43,063 nt of DNA from Ornithinibacillus contaminans. Lineage in GTDB: Bacteria; Bacillota; Bacilli; Bacillales; Amphibacillaceae. The stretch covers positions 1 through 43,063 of the forward strand of contig NZ_LDPV02000001.1 in assembly GCF_001038425.2 (NCBI RefSeq). Reading direction: 5' to 3'. Each line of letters begins with the position of its first letter. The stretch's first letter is position 1. Positions 8,423 to 16,375 of this stretch are shown piece by piece. The position numbers and the translations under genes were made by a program. The notes below the pieces were generated by a model. It did no database searches, was not told the DNA's origin, and saw only the letters and a list, made by a program, of their open reading frames with translations.

Positions 8423-8637
8423 GCTATATCTCTCCTTATCTGTTAAATTTTTAATACACTACAATCTATGTTGGAATATCTATCATGCTTGTTTAATAGT
8501 CTATTTCTAGTAAAAATAAGGAAGATACCCTGGAAATAATAGAAAAATGTGTGGTTCAATCAAGTCAATTGCCAACACTGATAAGGAATATTGGAATACT
8601 TTATTCTAATCTACTCATAGGGCATTACTAGATTTTT

Positions 8638-8735
8638 GCCCGACAACCTATGAATCTTGTAGCCAGCTAGCCACTGGCTTCTTTTATATGTCAAAAGATG
8701 TCTAGATTTAGAAGCAGGCGTCGGGCACTTTTCTT
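8638..8735 (+). other. Long stem-loop, possible structured RNA or element end
   Basis: TGCCCGAC (8637-8644) pairs with GTCGGGCA (8720-8727), closing a loop that holds a second hairpin: AGCCAG (8661-8666), a 7-base loop, CTGGCT (8674-8679). On the plus strand the outer stem is followed by CTTTTCTT, so it could also terminate transcription. It lies in the 573-base gap between the coat gene and the truncated carboxypeptidase. No riboswitch consensus that I know fits; it may be the left end of a decayed insertion element. Confidence 0.35.
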
Positions 8736-8849
8736 ATCGAAGTATTTACGAATAGATAACAATGTTAAATAAGCATTACAGGTTGGTTAATTTAACATGT
8801 TCGTAATATCTGTCTACTAAAATAAAAGGACGTGATGTTTGTTTTTATG

Positions 8850-9019
8850 TCTAACTCCAGGCGCCAACGACTAACTGACTTCCTTCACCTTCGTACGATA
8901 AGTCAATATCTGCTTTATGGAGAAGGAAGGTCGACTAGAACCGCCCTTAGCGGGCAACGCCGACATACCCCTATGAAGGGGGGCATACGAGTGGGATGGA
9001 AAGGACTGGGATACGAGCT
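8850..9019 (+). other. GC-rich hairpin cluster abutting the truncated carboxypeptidase
   Basis: This stretch is clearly richer in GC than its surroundings and holds several short hairpins: CTTCCTTC (8879-8886) with GAAGGAAG (8922-8929), CCGC (8941-8944) with GCGG (8950-8953), and CCCC (8968-8971) with GGGG (8978-8981). No convincing protein is encoded. It ends where homology to the carboxypeptidase begins (about 9020). The arrangement resembles the RNA-encoding right end of IS200/IS605-type elements, but I cannot confirm this and no transposase or TnpB remnant is readable. Confidence 0.35.
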
Positions 9020-9502
9020 TATACACATCATAAACTACTAAGAGAAACGCCGTATCCAGGAATTACTGGTGGAAAGACAGGGTATATTGAGGAAGCTGGA
9101 TTTACACTTGCGACAACTGCCGAACAAGAAGGCTTGAGCTTAATAGCTATTATACTGAATTCGCCAAACCAATCAGGTTCCTATGAAGATACAGTAACAT
9201 TATTAGATTATGGATTTGAACATTTTAAATTCGAAAACAATCAACTAGTAGATACACATGGAAATCCAGCTGTGGAGCTCAGGAAACTAGAGAATAGAGC
9301 AGTGCTAACTGCTCAAATGTCGCTAGAATCTCCAACTAAAACAACTAATGGCCTTGCTGTTGCAAGAGCGCAAACCCATACAGCTTCTTCTCTAACTAAG
9401 GCGACAACTCGGAATGATATCTCAGTAGATTTGAATATCATTGGTATCGTGCTAATTTTTGCATGGATACAAATCCGTATTCGCGTTTTTCAAAAGCGAT
9501 GA
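9020..9502 (+). pseudogene. D-alanyl-D-alanine carboxypeptidase (peptidase S11, DacF-like), 5'-truncated
   Basis: Only the last 160 or so residues of a penicillin-binding carboxypeptidase remain. KLLRETPYPGITGGKTGY carries the KTG box of the active site, followed by FTLATTAEQEGLSLIAIILNSP and VTLLDYGFEHF, all typical of the S11 catalytic domain. A C-terminal linker and one membrane segment (IIGIVLIFAWI) complete the end. The SxxK and SxN boxes, signal peptide and start region are absent from the preceding 600 bases. Homology begins abruptly after the GC-rich hairpin block. An ATG at 8996 keeps the frame open but adds unrelated residues. The last 13 bases overlap the convergent gene. Probably inactive. 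Confidence 0.8.
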
Positions 9503-10047
9503 TCATGAGATTCTATCGTGATAACGTCAACATTTTTTAGTAGGAAAAATAGAATAACAATGGCAAAAAGATAGACATATGGATGTTTTGAGATGGAAAA
9601 TAGAACGCGTGCGTTGTTGGTTTTAATGGAATGCTCCATCGCATATTGAACAATTAGTAATAGCAGCATAATGAAAAATGCTACTAATTTGAAGAAGGCA
9701 TCTGGATTGGCCATCGGCATCATTTCGCCAAGCATTGCACCCATCATGCCACCCATTAAGCCTGAAACAGCCCCATCAATAACGGCAACTATGCCAAAGG
9801 GTAAGCCAGCTAAATAACCAATCGTTAAGCCGATTAAGATAGCAATGATGGTCGAAGTAAATAATTCACCATTCAGCATCATTCCTAGTATTAGTCCAAA
9901 TAAAGTACCTGTCGTCATCCCTAGTGTCATGGATACGACCATTCCGTGCATCGGTGTCAGCTCTTTGCGATAGTAGGTATTCCAAAAGAAAATTCCAATA
10001 ACTTGTAACAAATTACATGAAAGAATTAGGATTAATGTAGGGGTCAT
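9490..10047 (-). CDS. Met-rich multi-pass membrane protein, unknown function
   Basis: I chose the ATG at 10047 (185 residues) because GGAG lies 8 bases before it; an ATG 18 bases further upstream has no site. About five or six membrane segments alternate with glycine- and methionine-rich stretches, notably LMGGMMGAMLGEMMPMANPD, and the C-terminus ends ESHDHRF. Clustered Met and terminal His residues are common in copper-handling membrane proteins, but no known transporter motif is seen, so a metal role is only an inference. A CsoR-like palindrome lies 68 bases upstream of the start. It converges on the truncated carboxypeptidase and overlaps its end by 13 bases. Confidence 0.72.
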   Translation of the reverse strand: MTPTLILILSCNLLQVIGIFFWNTYYRKELTPMHGMVVSMTLGMTTGTLFGLILGMMLNGELFTSTIIAILIGLTIGYLAGLPFGIVAVIDGAVSGLMGGMMGAMLGEMMPMANPDAFFKLVAFFIMLLLLIVQYAMEHSIKTNNARVLFSISKHPYVYLFAIVILFFLLKNVDVITIESHDHRF

Positions 10048-10114
10048 TCGATTAGCTCCAATCATAGGTTGGTTGTCCAGTATTAACTATATTCCGATGT
10101 GAAATTAAATATGA

Positions 10115-10133
10115 TATACCCTATATAGGTATA
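10115..10133. promoter_or_regulatory. CsoR/CstR-like palindrome
   Basis: TATACC (10115-10120) and GGTATA (10128-10133) are perfect inverted arms around CTATATA. Operators of the CsoR/CstR family are pseudo-palindromes built from TACC and GGTA ends. It lies between the divergent Met-rich membrane protein gene and ddl, closer to the former. No matching regulator gene is in the window. Confidence 0.4.
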
Positions 10134-10268
10134 AGGAAATATTCTTCTCATTTTTTTGTTTTGCTACTATTAAAAACAAGCCAATCTATGCTATTTTAAT
10201 TGTATGGAAAGCTTTTTGATAAAATGGCTATACATTTTTTAGTTTGTAAATGGAAAGGACGTCCAAAA

Positions 10269-11369
10269 TTGAAAAAGACTAAAGTAGGAATTATCTTTGG
10301 TGGTAAATCTGCAGAGCATGAGGTTTCACTTCAATCTGCCAAAAATATAGTAGATGCAATTGATAAGGATAATTATGATGTTGTGTTAGTAGGTATTGAT
10401 AAAGAGGGGAAGTGGCATTTAAATGATCAATCTTCTTATTTATTACATGCTGAAAATCCAAAATTAATTGCTTTAAATAAATCCGAGGATAATATTGCGA
10501 TTGTCCCTGGTAGTGCAAATAATCAGCTAATCCATGCTGAAAATGCTGGTGTACTGGAACAGCTTGATGTTGTATTTCCAATTGTTCATGGAACACTTGG
10601 AGAAGATGGTAGTCTACAAGGAATGCTTCGCTTAGCAAACCTACCTTTTGTAGGTCCGAATGTACTTGGTTCAGCCGTATGCATGGATAAAGACATTGCC
10701 AAAAGATTATTAAATGCTGCGGGAATTAACGTTGCTAAGGGTATAACGGTAAAACGAGTGAACCTGCCCAATATTAGTTTTGAGAAAGCAAGTGAATACT
10801 TAGGTACCCCAATGTTTATCAAGCCAGCTAACCAAGGTTCATCTGTAGGGGTTAGCAAGGTGACTACAAAAGAAGAATTCGATGCTGCGGTGGAATCAGC
10901 ATTCCAATATGATCATAAAATTGTTATTGAAGAAAATATTGTCGGACGTGAAATCGAGTGCGCCGTATTAGGAAATGATGAACCAATCGCTTCTGTTCCA
11001 GGAGAAGTCTTGCCAAATACGGACTTTTATTCGTATGAATCAAAGTATATCGATGAAAAAGGCGCTGACTTAGCTATTCCAGCCGACCTAACCGATGCGC
11101 AAATTAAACTGGTCCAAGAAGCTGCTATTGAAGCATTTAAAACATTAGAGTGTGAAGGATTAGCACGAGTAGACTTTTTCTTAACCGAGGATAATCAACT
11201 ATATGTTAATGAAGTAAATACACTTCCTGGTTTCACAAAAATTAGCATGTATCCGAAGCTTTGGGAAATTAGTGGGGTCCCATATTCTGAACTGATTAGT
11301 CGATTAATTGACTTAGCAATTGAACGTCATCAAAATGATTCAAAATTAAAGAGCACCATGTGGGAATAA
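10269..11369 (+). CDS. ddl: D-alanine--D-alanine ligase
   Basis: Joins two D-alanines with ATP for the peptidoglycan stem peptide. I place the start at the TTG at 10269 (366 residues) because AAAGGAC precedes it and the protein then begins KKTKVGIIFGGKSAEHEVS, the usual Ddl N-terminus. A longer reading from 10200 has no ribosome site and adds 23 unlike residues. ATP-grasp motifs are intact: FVGPNVLGSAVCMDKDIAK, FIKPANQGSSVGVSK, EVLPNTDFYSYESKYID with the Tyr of D-Ala-D-Ala enzymes (not the D-lactate type), and YVNEVNTLPGFT. It is not followed by murF as in B. subtilis; it is monocistronic, ending in a strong terminator. Confidence 0.93.
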   Translation: MKKTKVGIIFGGKSAEHEVSLQSAKNIVDAIDKDNYDVVLVGIDKEGKWHLNDQSSYLLHAENPKLIALNKSEDNIAIVPGSANNQLIHAENAGVLEQLDVVFPIVHGTLGEDGSLQGMLRLANLPFVGPNVLGSAVCMDKDIAKRLLNAAGINVAKGITVKRVNLPNISFEKASEYLGTPMFIKPANQGSSVGVSKVTTKEEFDAAVESAFQYDHKIVIEENIVGREIECAVLGNDEPIASVPGEVLPNTDFYSYESKYIDEKGADLAIPADLTDAQIKLVQEAAIEAFKTLECEGLARVDFFLTEDNQLYVNEVNTLPGFTKISMYPKLWEISGVPYSELISRLIDLAIERHQNDSKLKSTMWE

Positions 11370-11371
11370 AG

Positions 11372-11410
11372 AATAAGCGTCTTGTCCAAAAAACGGACAA
11401 GACGCTTATT
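11372..11410. terminator. Bidirectional terminator between ddl and the nitroreductase
   Basis: Perfect 16-bp arms AATAAGCGTCTTGTCC (11372-11387) and its complement (11395-11410) enclose a 7-base loop. It starts three bases after the ddl stop and ends one base before the stop of the convergent gene, with A- and T-rich flanks on both sides. Confidence 0.88.
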
Positions 11411-11974
11411 TTATCCCACGTGAAACGTAGAGAATTTATCAATTACTGGAATACGCTCTTTATTCTCTGGAAGTTCATCAAAGTACCCCATATGCAGGAA
11501 TCCGATAATTCTTTCGTTATCCTGTACGTTAAGCATTTTTGCAACTGTAGGGTCATAGATATGAGGATTGGTCTTCCAAACGACACCTAGCTTCTGTTCC
11601 CAAGCTAGTAGCTGGAAGTTTTGAATCATGCAAGCAGTTGCACCGAAATTTTCATCCTGTTGCTTCTGGTTTTCGCCTGACTGCATGATCATGACTAGAA
11701 TCGCGCTTGGTTCATTTAAGTAAGCTTCACGATTTTGTTGGCGTTCCTCTGGATAGGTGCTGGCAATCTGTTTCGCAAATTGCTTCTGTTGCTCTTCACC
11801 TACAAAGAGAAATCGCCATGGCTGCCTCATTCCGTGGGTAGGCGCCCAAATCGCAACCTCTAATAATTCAATGACCGTTTCTTTTAGTACAGGCTGTTTA
11901 GTATAGCCTTTTTTTATGGAACGCCGCTCTCGTATGACATCAGCAAGCAATGCTTGTTCGTTTAAAACTTGCAT
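11411..11974 (-). CDS. Nitroreductase-family FMN oxidoreductase
   Basis: A 187-residue enzyme of the FMN-dependent nitroreductase fold. The N-terminal RRSIKKGYTKQPV supplies the FMN-phosphate Arg residues; AIWAPTHGMRQPWRFLFV is the conserved APT(H)xxQPW FMN-binding segment; GATACMIQNFQLLAWEQKLGVVWKT is the dimer core; and the C-terminal half carries RIIGFLHMGY. The layout is nearest to the YfhC/YdjA group. Such enzymes reduce nitro-compounds or quinones with NAD(P)H in the cytoplasm; the physiological substrate cannot be told. The start has GAGGTGG 7 bases upstream. It is a single-gene unit convergent with ddl. Confidence 0.88.
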   Translation of the reverse strand: MQVLNEQALLADVIRERRSIKKGYTKQPVLKETVIELLEVAIWAPTHGMRQPWRFLFVGEEQQKQFAKQIASTYPEERQQNREAYLNEPSAILVMIMQSGENQKQQDENFGATACMIQNFQLLAWEQKLGVVWKTNPHIYDPTVAKMLNVQDNERIIGFLHMGYFDELPENKERIPVIDKFSTFHVG

Positions 11975-12138
11975 GAATAACCACCTCTTTTGTTGGATTA
12001 ACGTACATTTTGCGATTGATAATCATTTTCAATTAACATAGTATATGATTTGAATTGGAAAAGCAATATGCTGTTCCTCTTGTAATGTATACTTATGATA
12101 GAATGAAATTATTAAATGCTTAAAGGAGTAATTTTCCA

Positions 12139-12588
12139 ATGAAGGAATGGACTAAGGATGCGGAAATTAATGCACCAATTGATCAAGTATGGAAGCTTTT
12201 TGAAGGCTCCTTACAGGATATGCAAAAAATCATGCCAAACGTGGTTGAAAATCAATTAATCAGTGAGACGAAAGATGGGATAGGGACGGTTTATCGTCAG
12301 AAGTATCGCGAAGGCAAGCGTGTTCAAGAGTATGATGTAGAGACACTCTTCTATCAAAATGAGATAGACTTTAAGAAAATGAAGGTAGGTTTCACATTAG
12401 CGAATATGTTTGAAATTACAACCACGTATGAGGTAAGAAAACTAGCGAATAACAAGACCTATTTTCGGTATACGACAACAAACACTCCATTAAAATGGTT
12501 TTTAAAAATTTTATTGAAACTAGTAAACAGTGATAAGGTTGTAGTCCAATTTGTGGAACGTGTAAAGCGAGTGGCGGAAGCAGAATAA
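12139..12588 (+). CDS. SRPBCC-family protein (START/polyketide cyclase-like fold)
   Basis: A 149-residue protein that opens with the fold-typical WTKDAEINAPIDQVWKLFEG, followed by an alternating beta-strand core (GTVYRQKYREGKRVQEYDVET) and a long C-terminal helix with LKWFLKILLKLV and VERVKRVAEAE. SRPBCC proteins bind hydrophobic ligands in a deep pocket; the ligand is unknown. The start has AAAGGAG 9 bases upstream. It is monocistronic with its own terminator 10 bases after the stop and is not visibly linked to the neighbouring genes. Confidence 0.8.
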   Translation: MKEWTKDAEINAPIDQVWKLFEGSLQDMQKIMPNVVENQLISETKDGIGTVYRQKYREGKRVQEYDVETLFYQNEIDFKKMKVGFTLANMFEITTTYEVRKLANNKTYFRYTTTNTPLKWFLKILLKLVNSDKVVVQFVERVKRVAEAE

Positions 12589-12597
12589 TGAAGTTCT

Positions 12598-12632
12598 AAG
12601 CATTAAACATATTTTCGTTTAATGCTTTTTTT
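12598..12632 (+). terminator. Intrinsic terminator after the SRPBCC gene
   Basis: AAGCATTAAAC (12598-12608) and GTTTAATGCTT (12617-12627) form a perfect 11-bp stem with an 8-base loop followed by a T run. Confidence 0.87.
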
Positions 12633-12698
12633 ATATAGCCAGATTGCAACTACTTTGTTTGTTTTCTAAAAAAAGGTAAATACTAAAAAGCAAATTCG

Positions 12699-12727
12699 TT
12701 TACAATATCTTGAAACCGTGGTATCTT
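12699..12727 (+). promoter_or_regulatory. SigmaA-type promoter of tcyABC
   Basis: TTTACA (12699-12704) and TATCTT (12722-12727) are 17 bases apart. The predicted start of transcription falls downstream of an in-frame upstream start at 12726, which supports the ATG at 12762 for tcyA. GATAATTCC just after the -10 is reminiscent of CymR sites, but the match is too partial to claim. Confidence 0.5.
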
Positions 12728-12761
12728 GATAATTCCGATAAACTTACTGGGGGTTAATAAC

Positions 12762-13580
12762 ATGAAAAAAATTACTTTAGGTATTTTATTATTACTACTA
12801 GCTCTACTTGCGGCATGTGGTTCAGATAATGAAGAGGGAAATAATGAAGCAGCAAATGATCAAGATTCAACTGCAAATCTTTATGATGAAGTAATGGAGA
12901 AAGGGGTCTTAACCGTGGGAACGGAAGGAACTTATGCACCTTTTACCTTCCACAATGAGGCAGGCGAATTAACTGGCTATGATGTCGAGGTAATCAAAGA
13001 AGTTGCTAATCGTTTGGGACTTGAGGTTGAATTTATGGAAACACAGTGGGATTCCATGTTTGCGGGTCTTAATTCCGAGCGATTTGATCTGATTGCAAAT
13101 CAGGTTGGTATTAATGAAGAACGTCTGGCAAACTATGATTTTTCAACACCATACACGTATTCTTCATCGGTTGTTGTTGTACCAGCAGAGAATAATGACA
13201 TTACATCATTTGAAGACTTAGATGGTAAAACGTCTGCACAATCATTAACAAGTAACTACGCAGCAACTGCAGAAGAAAATGGTGCTACGTTAATTGGTAT
13301 CGAAGGTCTTGCTCAAGCAATTGAATTAATTAAACAGGGACGTGCTGATGTAACGGTAAACGATAAGCTTGCTGTTCTAGAGTATACCAAGCAACAGGGT
13401 GATGAAAGTATTAAAATTGTTGCCGAATCTGACGATGTTTCAGAAATGGCATTTGCATTTAATAAAGGAAATGAAGCATTAGTAGATGCTATCAACGAAC
13501 AACTAGCAGCGATGCGTGAAGATGGTACACTAGCTGAAATTTCATCTGAATGGTTTGGTGAAGATGTTTCAACTAAATAG
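12762..13580 (+). CDS. tcyA: Cystine-type ABC transporter substrate-binding lipoprotein
   Basis: A 272-residue family 3 solute-binding protein. The signal peptide MKKITLGILLLLLALLAACG has an LAAC lipobox, so the protein is tethered to the outer membrane face. Ligand-fold motifs follow in order: VLTVGTEGTYAPFTFH, LTGYDVEVIKEVANRLG, WDSMFAGLNSERFDLIANQV, FSTPYTYSSS, GRADVTVNDKLA and a C-terminal LAEISSEWFGEDVS. The start is placed at the ATG with GGGGGT 8 bases upstream. The three-gene layout and protein lengths match B. subtilis TcyABC (L-cystine uptake); another polar amino acid remains possible. Confidence 0.82.
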   Translation: MKKITLGILLLLLALLAACGSDNEEGNNEAANDQDSTANLYDEVMEKGVLTVGTEGTYAPFTFHNEAGELTGYDVEVIKEVANRLGLEVEFMETQWDSMFAGLNSERFDLIANQVGINEERLANYDFSTPYTYSSSVVVVPAENNDITSFEDLDGKTSAQSLTSNYAATAEENGATLIGIEGLAQAIELIKQGRADVTVNDKLAVLEYTKQQGDESIKIVAESDDVSEMAFAFNKGNEALVDAINEQLAAMREDGTLAEISSEWFGEDVSTK

Positions 13581-14274
13581 TATGATTTATGCTACAGTTT
13601 CGTATCAAGGTATGGGAGCGTGGGAGTTATTCGTTAATTCTCTCCTCCCTATGATTTTAGGTGCCGTTAAATATACGATTCCATTAACAATTATTGCATT
13701 TATATTAGGGTTACTCGTTGCCTTATTAACAGCTATGATGCGCCTATCAAAATCAAGGATCTTGCGGATTCCTGCAGTGGTATATGTATCGGCAATTCGA
13801 GGGACGCCACTATTGGTGCAATTATTTATTATATTCTTTGGTTTACCTTCTATTGGAGTAACAATCGATCCATTTCCGAGTGCAGTTATTGCGTTTACAC
13901 TGAATGTTGGTGCTTATGCTTCGGAGATTGTTCGGGCATCTATTTTATCGATTTCTAAAGGGCAATGGGAAGCAGCATTTACAATTGGTATGACGAGATC
14001 AATGGCGTTAAGAAGAATTATTCTTCCGCAGGCTACAAGGGTTTCGATTCCGCCTTTATCAAATAGCTTTATAAGCTTAGTTAAGGATACCTCATTAGCT
14101 TCGCTTATCTTAGTTGCGGAGTTATTTCGTCAAGCACAGGAAATTGCCGCCCGCACATTTGATTTTCTGTTGTTATATACAGAGGCAGGACTAATTTATT
14201 GGGTCATCTGTTTTATCCTATCGTTATTCCAAAATCAACTTGAAAAGCGGTATGATCGGTTCGTAGCCAAGTAA
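13564..14274 (+). CDS. tcyB: Cystine-type ABC transporter permease
   Basis: A permease of the HisM/polar amino acid family, 236 residues from the ATG at 13564. It overlaps the end of tcyA by 17 bases, so translation is probably coupled; the start is uncertain because no clear ribosome site precedes it (an ATG at 13582 and a TTG at 13555 are alternatives). About five membrane segments are visible. The ATPase-contact EAA loop is EAAFTIGMTRSMALRRIILPQA, and the family signature YVSAIRGTPLLVQLFIIFFGLP is intact. Lengths match the 234-residue TcyB. Confidence 0.82.
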   Translation: MFQLNSMIYATVSYQGMGAWELFVNSLLPMILGAVKYTIPLTIIAFILGLLVALLTAMMRLSKSRILRIPAVVYVSAIRGTPLLVQLFIIFFGLPSIGVTIDPFPSAVIAFTLNVGAYASEIVRASILSISKGQWEAAFTIGMTRSMALRRIILPQATRVSIPPLSNSFISLVKDTSLASLILVAELFRQAQEIAARTFDFLLLYTEAGLIYWVICFILSLFQNQLEKRYDRFVAK

Positions 14275-14289
14275 AGGGGAGGGTTGCAT

Positions 14290-15039
14290 ATGTTTTTAAC
14301 GATTAATGGATTAGCAAAGTCATTTGGCGCTAATGAAGTTTTAAAGAATATTGATGTTTCGGTTGAAAAAGGGCGAGTTGTCTCCATTATTGGCCCTTCT
14401 GGTTCAGGGAAAACGACCTTGCTACGATGCTTGAATGCATTAGAACAACCAGATAAGGGAATGTTTCTCTTTGATGATGGGCTTCAATTAAACTTCGAAA
14501 AAAAAGTAACGAAAAAAGAGCTACTTGAACTGAGAAGGAAATCAGGCATGGTGTTTCAATCCTATAACCTGTTTCCGCATAAAACGGCTCTCCAAAATGT
14601 TACAGAAGGGCCAATCAACGTTCAAAAAAGCAAGAAGACCGAGGTAGAAGAACTGGCTCGTGAGCTATTGAGAAAAGTGGGGCTTGAGGACAAGATGGAT
14701 TTGTATCCGCATCAATTATCTGGCGGACAACAGCAGCGCGTTGGGATTGCTAGAGCACTAGCCATGGAACCTGAACTCATGCTATTTGATGAGCCGACAT
14801 CAGCGCTTGATCCAGAGCTTGTTGGGGAAGTCCTGCGCGTCATCAAGGATTTAGCTAAGGAGAATTGGACGATGGTGATTGTTACCCATGAGATTCAATT
14901 TGCTAGTGAAGTGTCAGACCATGTCATCTTTATGGATGGTGGCTATATTGTTGAACAAGGACCACCCGAAGAAGTCTTGAAATATCCGAAAGAAGAAAGA
15001 ACAAAGCAGTTCCTACATCGGATTTTGAACCCGGCATAA
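14290..15039 (+). CDS. tcyC: Cystine-type ABC transporter ATP-binding protein
   Basis: A 249-residue ATPase of the polar amino acid importer family. Walker A is GPSGSGKTT, the Q-loop region is [12 protein letters not shown], the signature is [16 protein letters not shown], Walker B is [15 protein letters not shown], and the H-loop is IVTHE. All catalytic positions are intact. The ATG at 14290 has AAGGGGAGGG 7 bases upstream; a TTG six bases before it lies too close to that site. It ends the operon and is followed at once by a terminator. Confidence 0.85.
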   Translation: MFLTINGLAKSFGANEVLKNIDVSVEKGRVVSIIGPSGSGKTTLLRCLNALEQPDKGMFLFDDGLQLNFEKKVTKKELLELRRKSGMVFQSYNLFPHKTALQNVTEGPINVQKSKKTEVEELARELLRKVGLEDKMDLYPHQLSGGQQQRVGIARALAMEPELMLFDEPTSALDPELVGEVLRVIKDLAKENWTMVIVTHEIQFASEVSDHVIFMDGGYIVEQGPPEEVLKYPKEERTKQFLHRILNPA

Positions 15040-15044
15040 TAGAG

Positions 15045-15076
15045 AGGACATTCATCATTTGGTGAATGTCCTTTTG
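15045..15076 (+). terminator. Intrinsic terminator after tcyC
   Basis: AGGACATTCA (15045-15054) and TGAATGTCCT (15063-15072) form a perfect 10-bp stem with an 8-base loop, followed by TTTTG. Confidence 0.82.
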
Positions 15077-15099
15077 TATGCAAAAAAAGAGCCAGAAAA

Positions 15100-16170
15100 T
15101 TAATTCTGACTCGTCTGTTCTGGTAATATTTCCGCTAAATATTCCTCTAATGTGATGCCACGATTCATAATTTCTGTTGCTGCTTTTACACCGACATAGC
15201 GAATGTGCCATGGTTCGTATTGATACTCGGTAATATCCTCTTTACCTTCAGGATAACGGATGATAAAACCATATTTCGCTGCATGCTTTTTCAGCCATTT
15301 CCCTTCTTCTGTATCACCAAATTCAATAACTAATTCATAATTCACATGTGGACTTGTTACATCGATGGATAAACCAGTTTGATGCTCACTCTCACCAGGC
15401 TTAGCACTAAAGTTGTTCGCCTCTTCTTCCCCGTTCACGCTCACATACGATGCGAAAAGCACATCCTGTCTCGCGTAGGAACGGTAACCAGACTGTGCGA
15501 ATAGATCAAGACCTTCTGCGTCTGCATCAGCAAACAATTTTTCGAGTGCTTCCGCCGCGACCTTCCGCATTTGTTTTTTGGGAACGTCTTCTACAAATGG
15601 GAAACGGACATCTGGGATCACAAGATCACTTGGAATGTAATCCTCAGGTAGCGCGTGTTGCTTATTGACTAAAGCAAGTGCCTCATAAGGGTTGCCGAGT
15701 AGGACGGTGTCATCATCTAATACTTTATCCGCTTGGTAAGGTAATCCTTTTCCGACGGTTATTTTAATTTCTTCAGCAAGTATTTTTTCCAGTACTAGTT
15801 TCATATCTTGGCCATATATTCCAGTTACGGTTAGTTCTTCTTGTAGCTGGATATCTGTAACTGCCCAAACTGTTTTAGAATCATAGATACCGGACAATTC
15901 GACTGGATAGCCAATTTGAGCTAGTGCCTTTTGAAGTTCTTTCACCTCATCGCTTTGGTCACCTTTTTGAAGTTCTTCGGTTGGAAGGGTGATGACTTCC
16001 TCTTCTGGTTCTGGTGTCGTTTCGGTTTCTTCGTTATCTGTTACTTGTTCTTGATTATTTTCATTTATTTGCAAAGCAGCATCGTCGCTGTTGGTTAATA
16101 GATTACAAGCAGTAAGGGAAACTAATATACTGCCTATTATAAGTATGTGAATGATTTTGTTGTTGGTCAT
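15100..16170 (-). CDS. VanY-type D,D-carboxypeptidase lipoprotein with peptidoglycan-binding domain
   Basis: A 356-residue lipoprotein: signal peptide with LTAC lipobox (Cys22), an acidic linker (about 25-60), a PG_binding_1 domain (about 63-115, KGDQSDEVKELQKALAQIGYP), and a C-terminal M15B peptidase domain (about 190-345). Zinc and catalytic residues are visible in SGYRSYARQ, SEHQTGLSIDV (His, Asp) and YEPWHIRYVG (Glu, His). It would trim the terminal D-Ala of wall stem peptides outside the membrane. The start has AAAGGGAGAG upstream. It is divergent from the beta-lactamase-like gene and does not carry neighbouring vanRS or vanHAX genes, so a housekeeping LdcB/DacB-like role is likelier than glycopeptide resistance. 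Confidence 0.88.
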   Translation of the reverse strand: MTNNKIIHILIIGSILVSLTACNLLTNSDDAALQINENNQEQVTDNEETETTPEPEEEVITLPTEELQKGDQSDEVKELQKALAQIGYPVELSGIYDSKTVWAVTDIQLQEELTVTGIYGQDMKLVLEKILAEEIKITVGKGLPYQADKVLDDDTVLLGNPYEALALVNKQHALPEDYIPSDLVIPDVRFPFVEDVPKKQMRKVAAEALEKLFADADAEGLDLFAQSGYRSYARQDVLFASYVSVNGEEEANNFSAKPGESEHQTGLSIDVTSPHVNYELVIEFGDTEEGKWLKKHAAKYGFIIRYPEGKEDITEYQYEPWHIRYVGVKAATEIMNRGITLEEYLAEILPEQTSQN

Positions 16171-16375
16171 ATGAAGTCTCTCCCTTTTAGGATAATTACA
16201 CCTAACTATTCTATTATACTATGAAGCAATTAGAATTACCTCAGGAACTAGTAAAAATAGGTCAATGGTGTGACGGTTTAATTCTAATGGGAAACATCGG
16301 AATTTTTATATAATTATGATATGATAGAAAATGCAGGGATTAATTGTGCTTTTTCAGGTAGTGAGGATGAGTATT

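Noticed and set aside
8423-8520. SigmaK promoter of the spore coat gene
   Set aside because: A CATA-like -10 is present on the minus strand but the -35 AC element is not at the right distance.
8832-9041. Open frame across the hairpin cluster before the truncated carboxypeptidase
   Set aside because: Its composition is that of structured GC-rich DNA, it lacks recognisable motifs, and its frame overlaps the true carboxypeptidase fragment.
10200-10268. Upstream extension of ddl
   Set aside because: No ribosome site before the ATG at 10200 and the added 23 residues are unlike Ddl N-termini; the TTG at 10269 has one.
12728-12745. CymR operator before tcyA
   Set aside because: Only a short stretch resembles the site and I cannot recall the full consensus well enough to score it.
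15100-16170. Glycopeptide resistance vanY
   Set aside because: No vanRS, vanHAX or D-lactate-type ligase is present; the nearby ddl has the D-Ala-D-Ala type Tyr motif.
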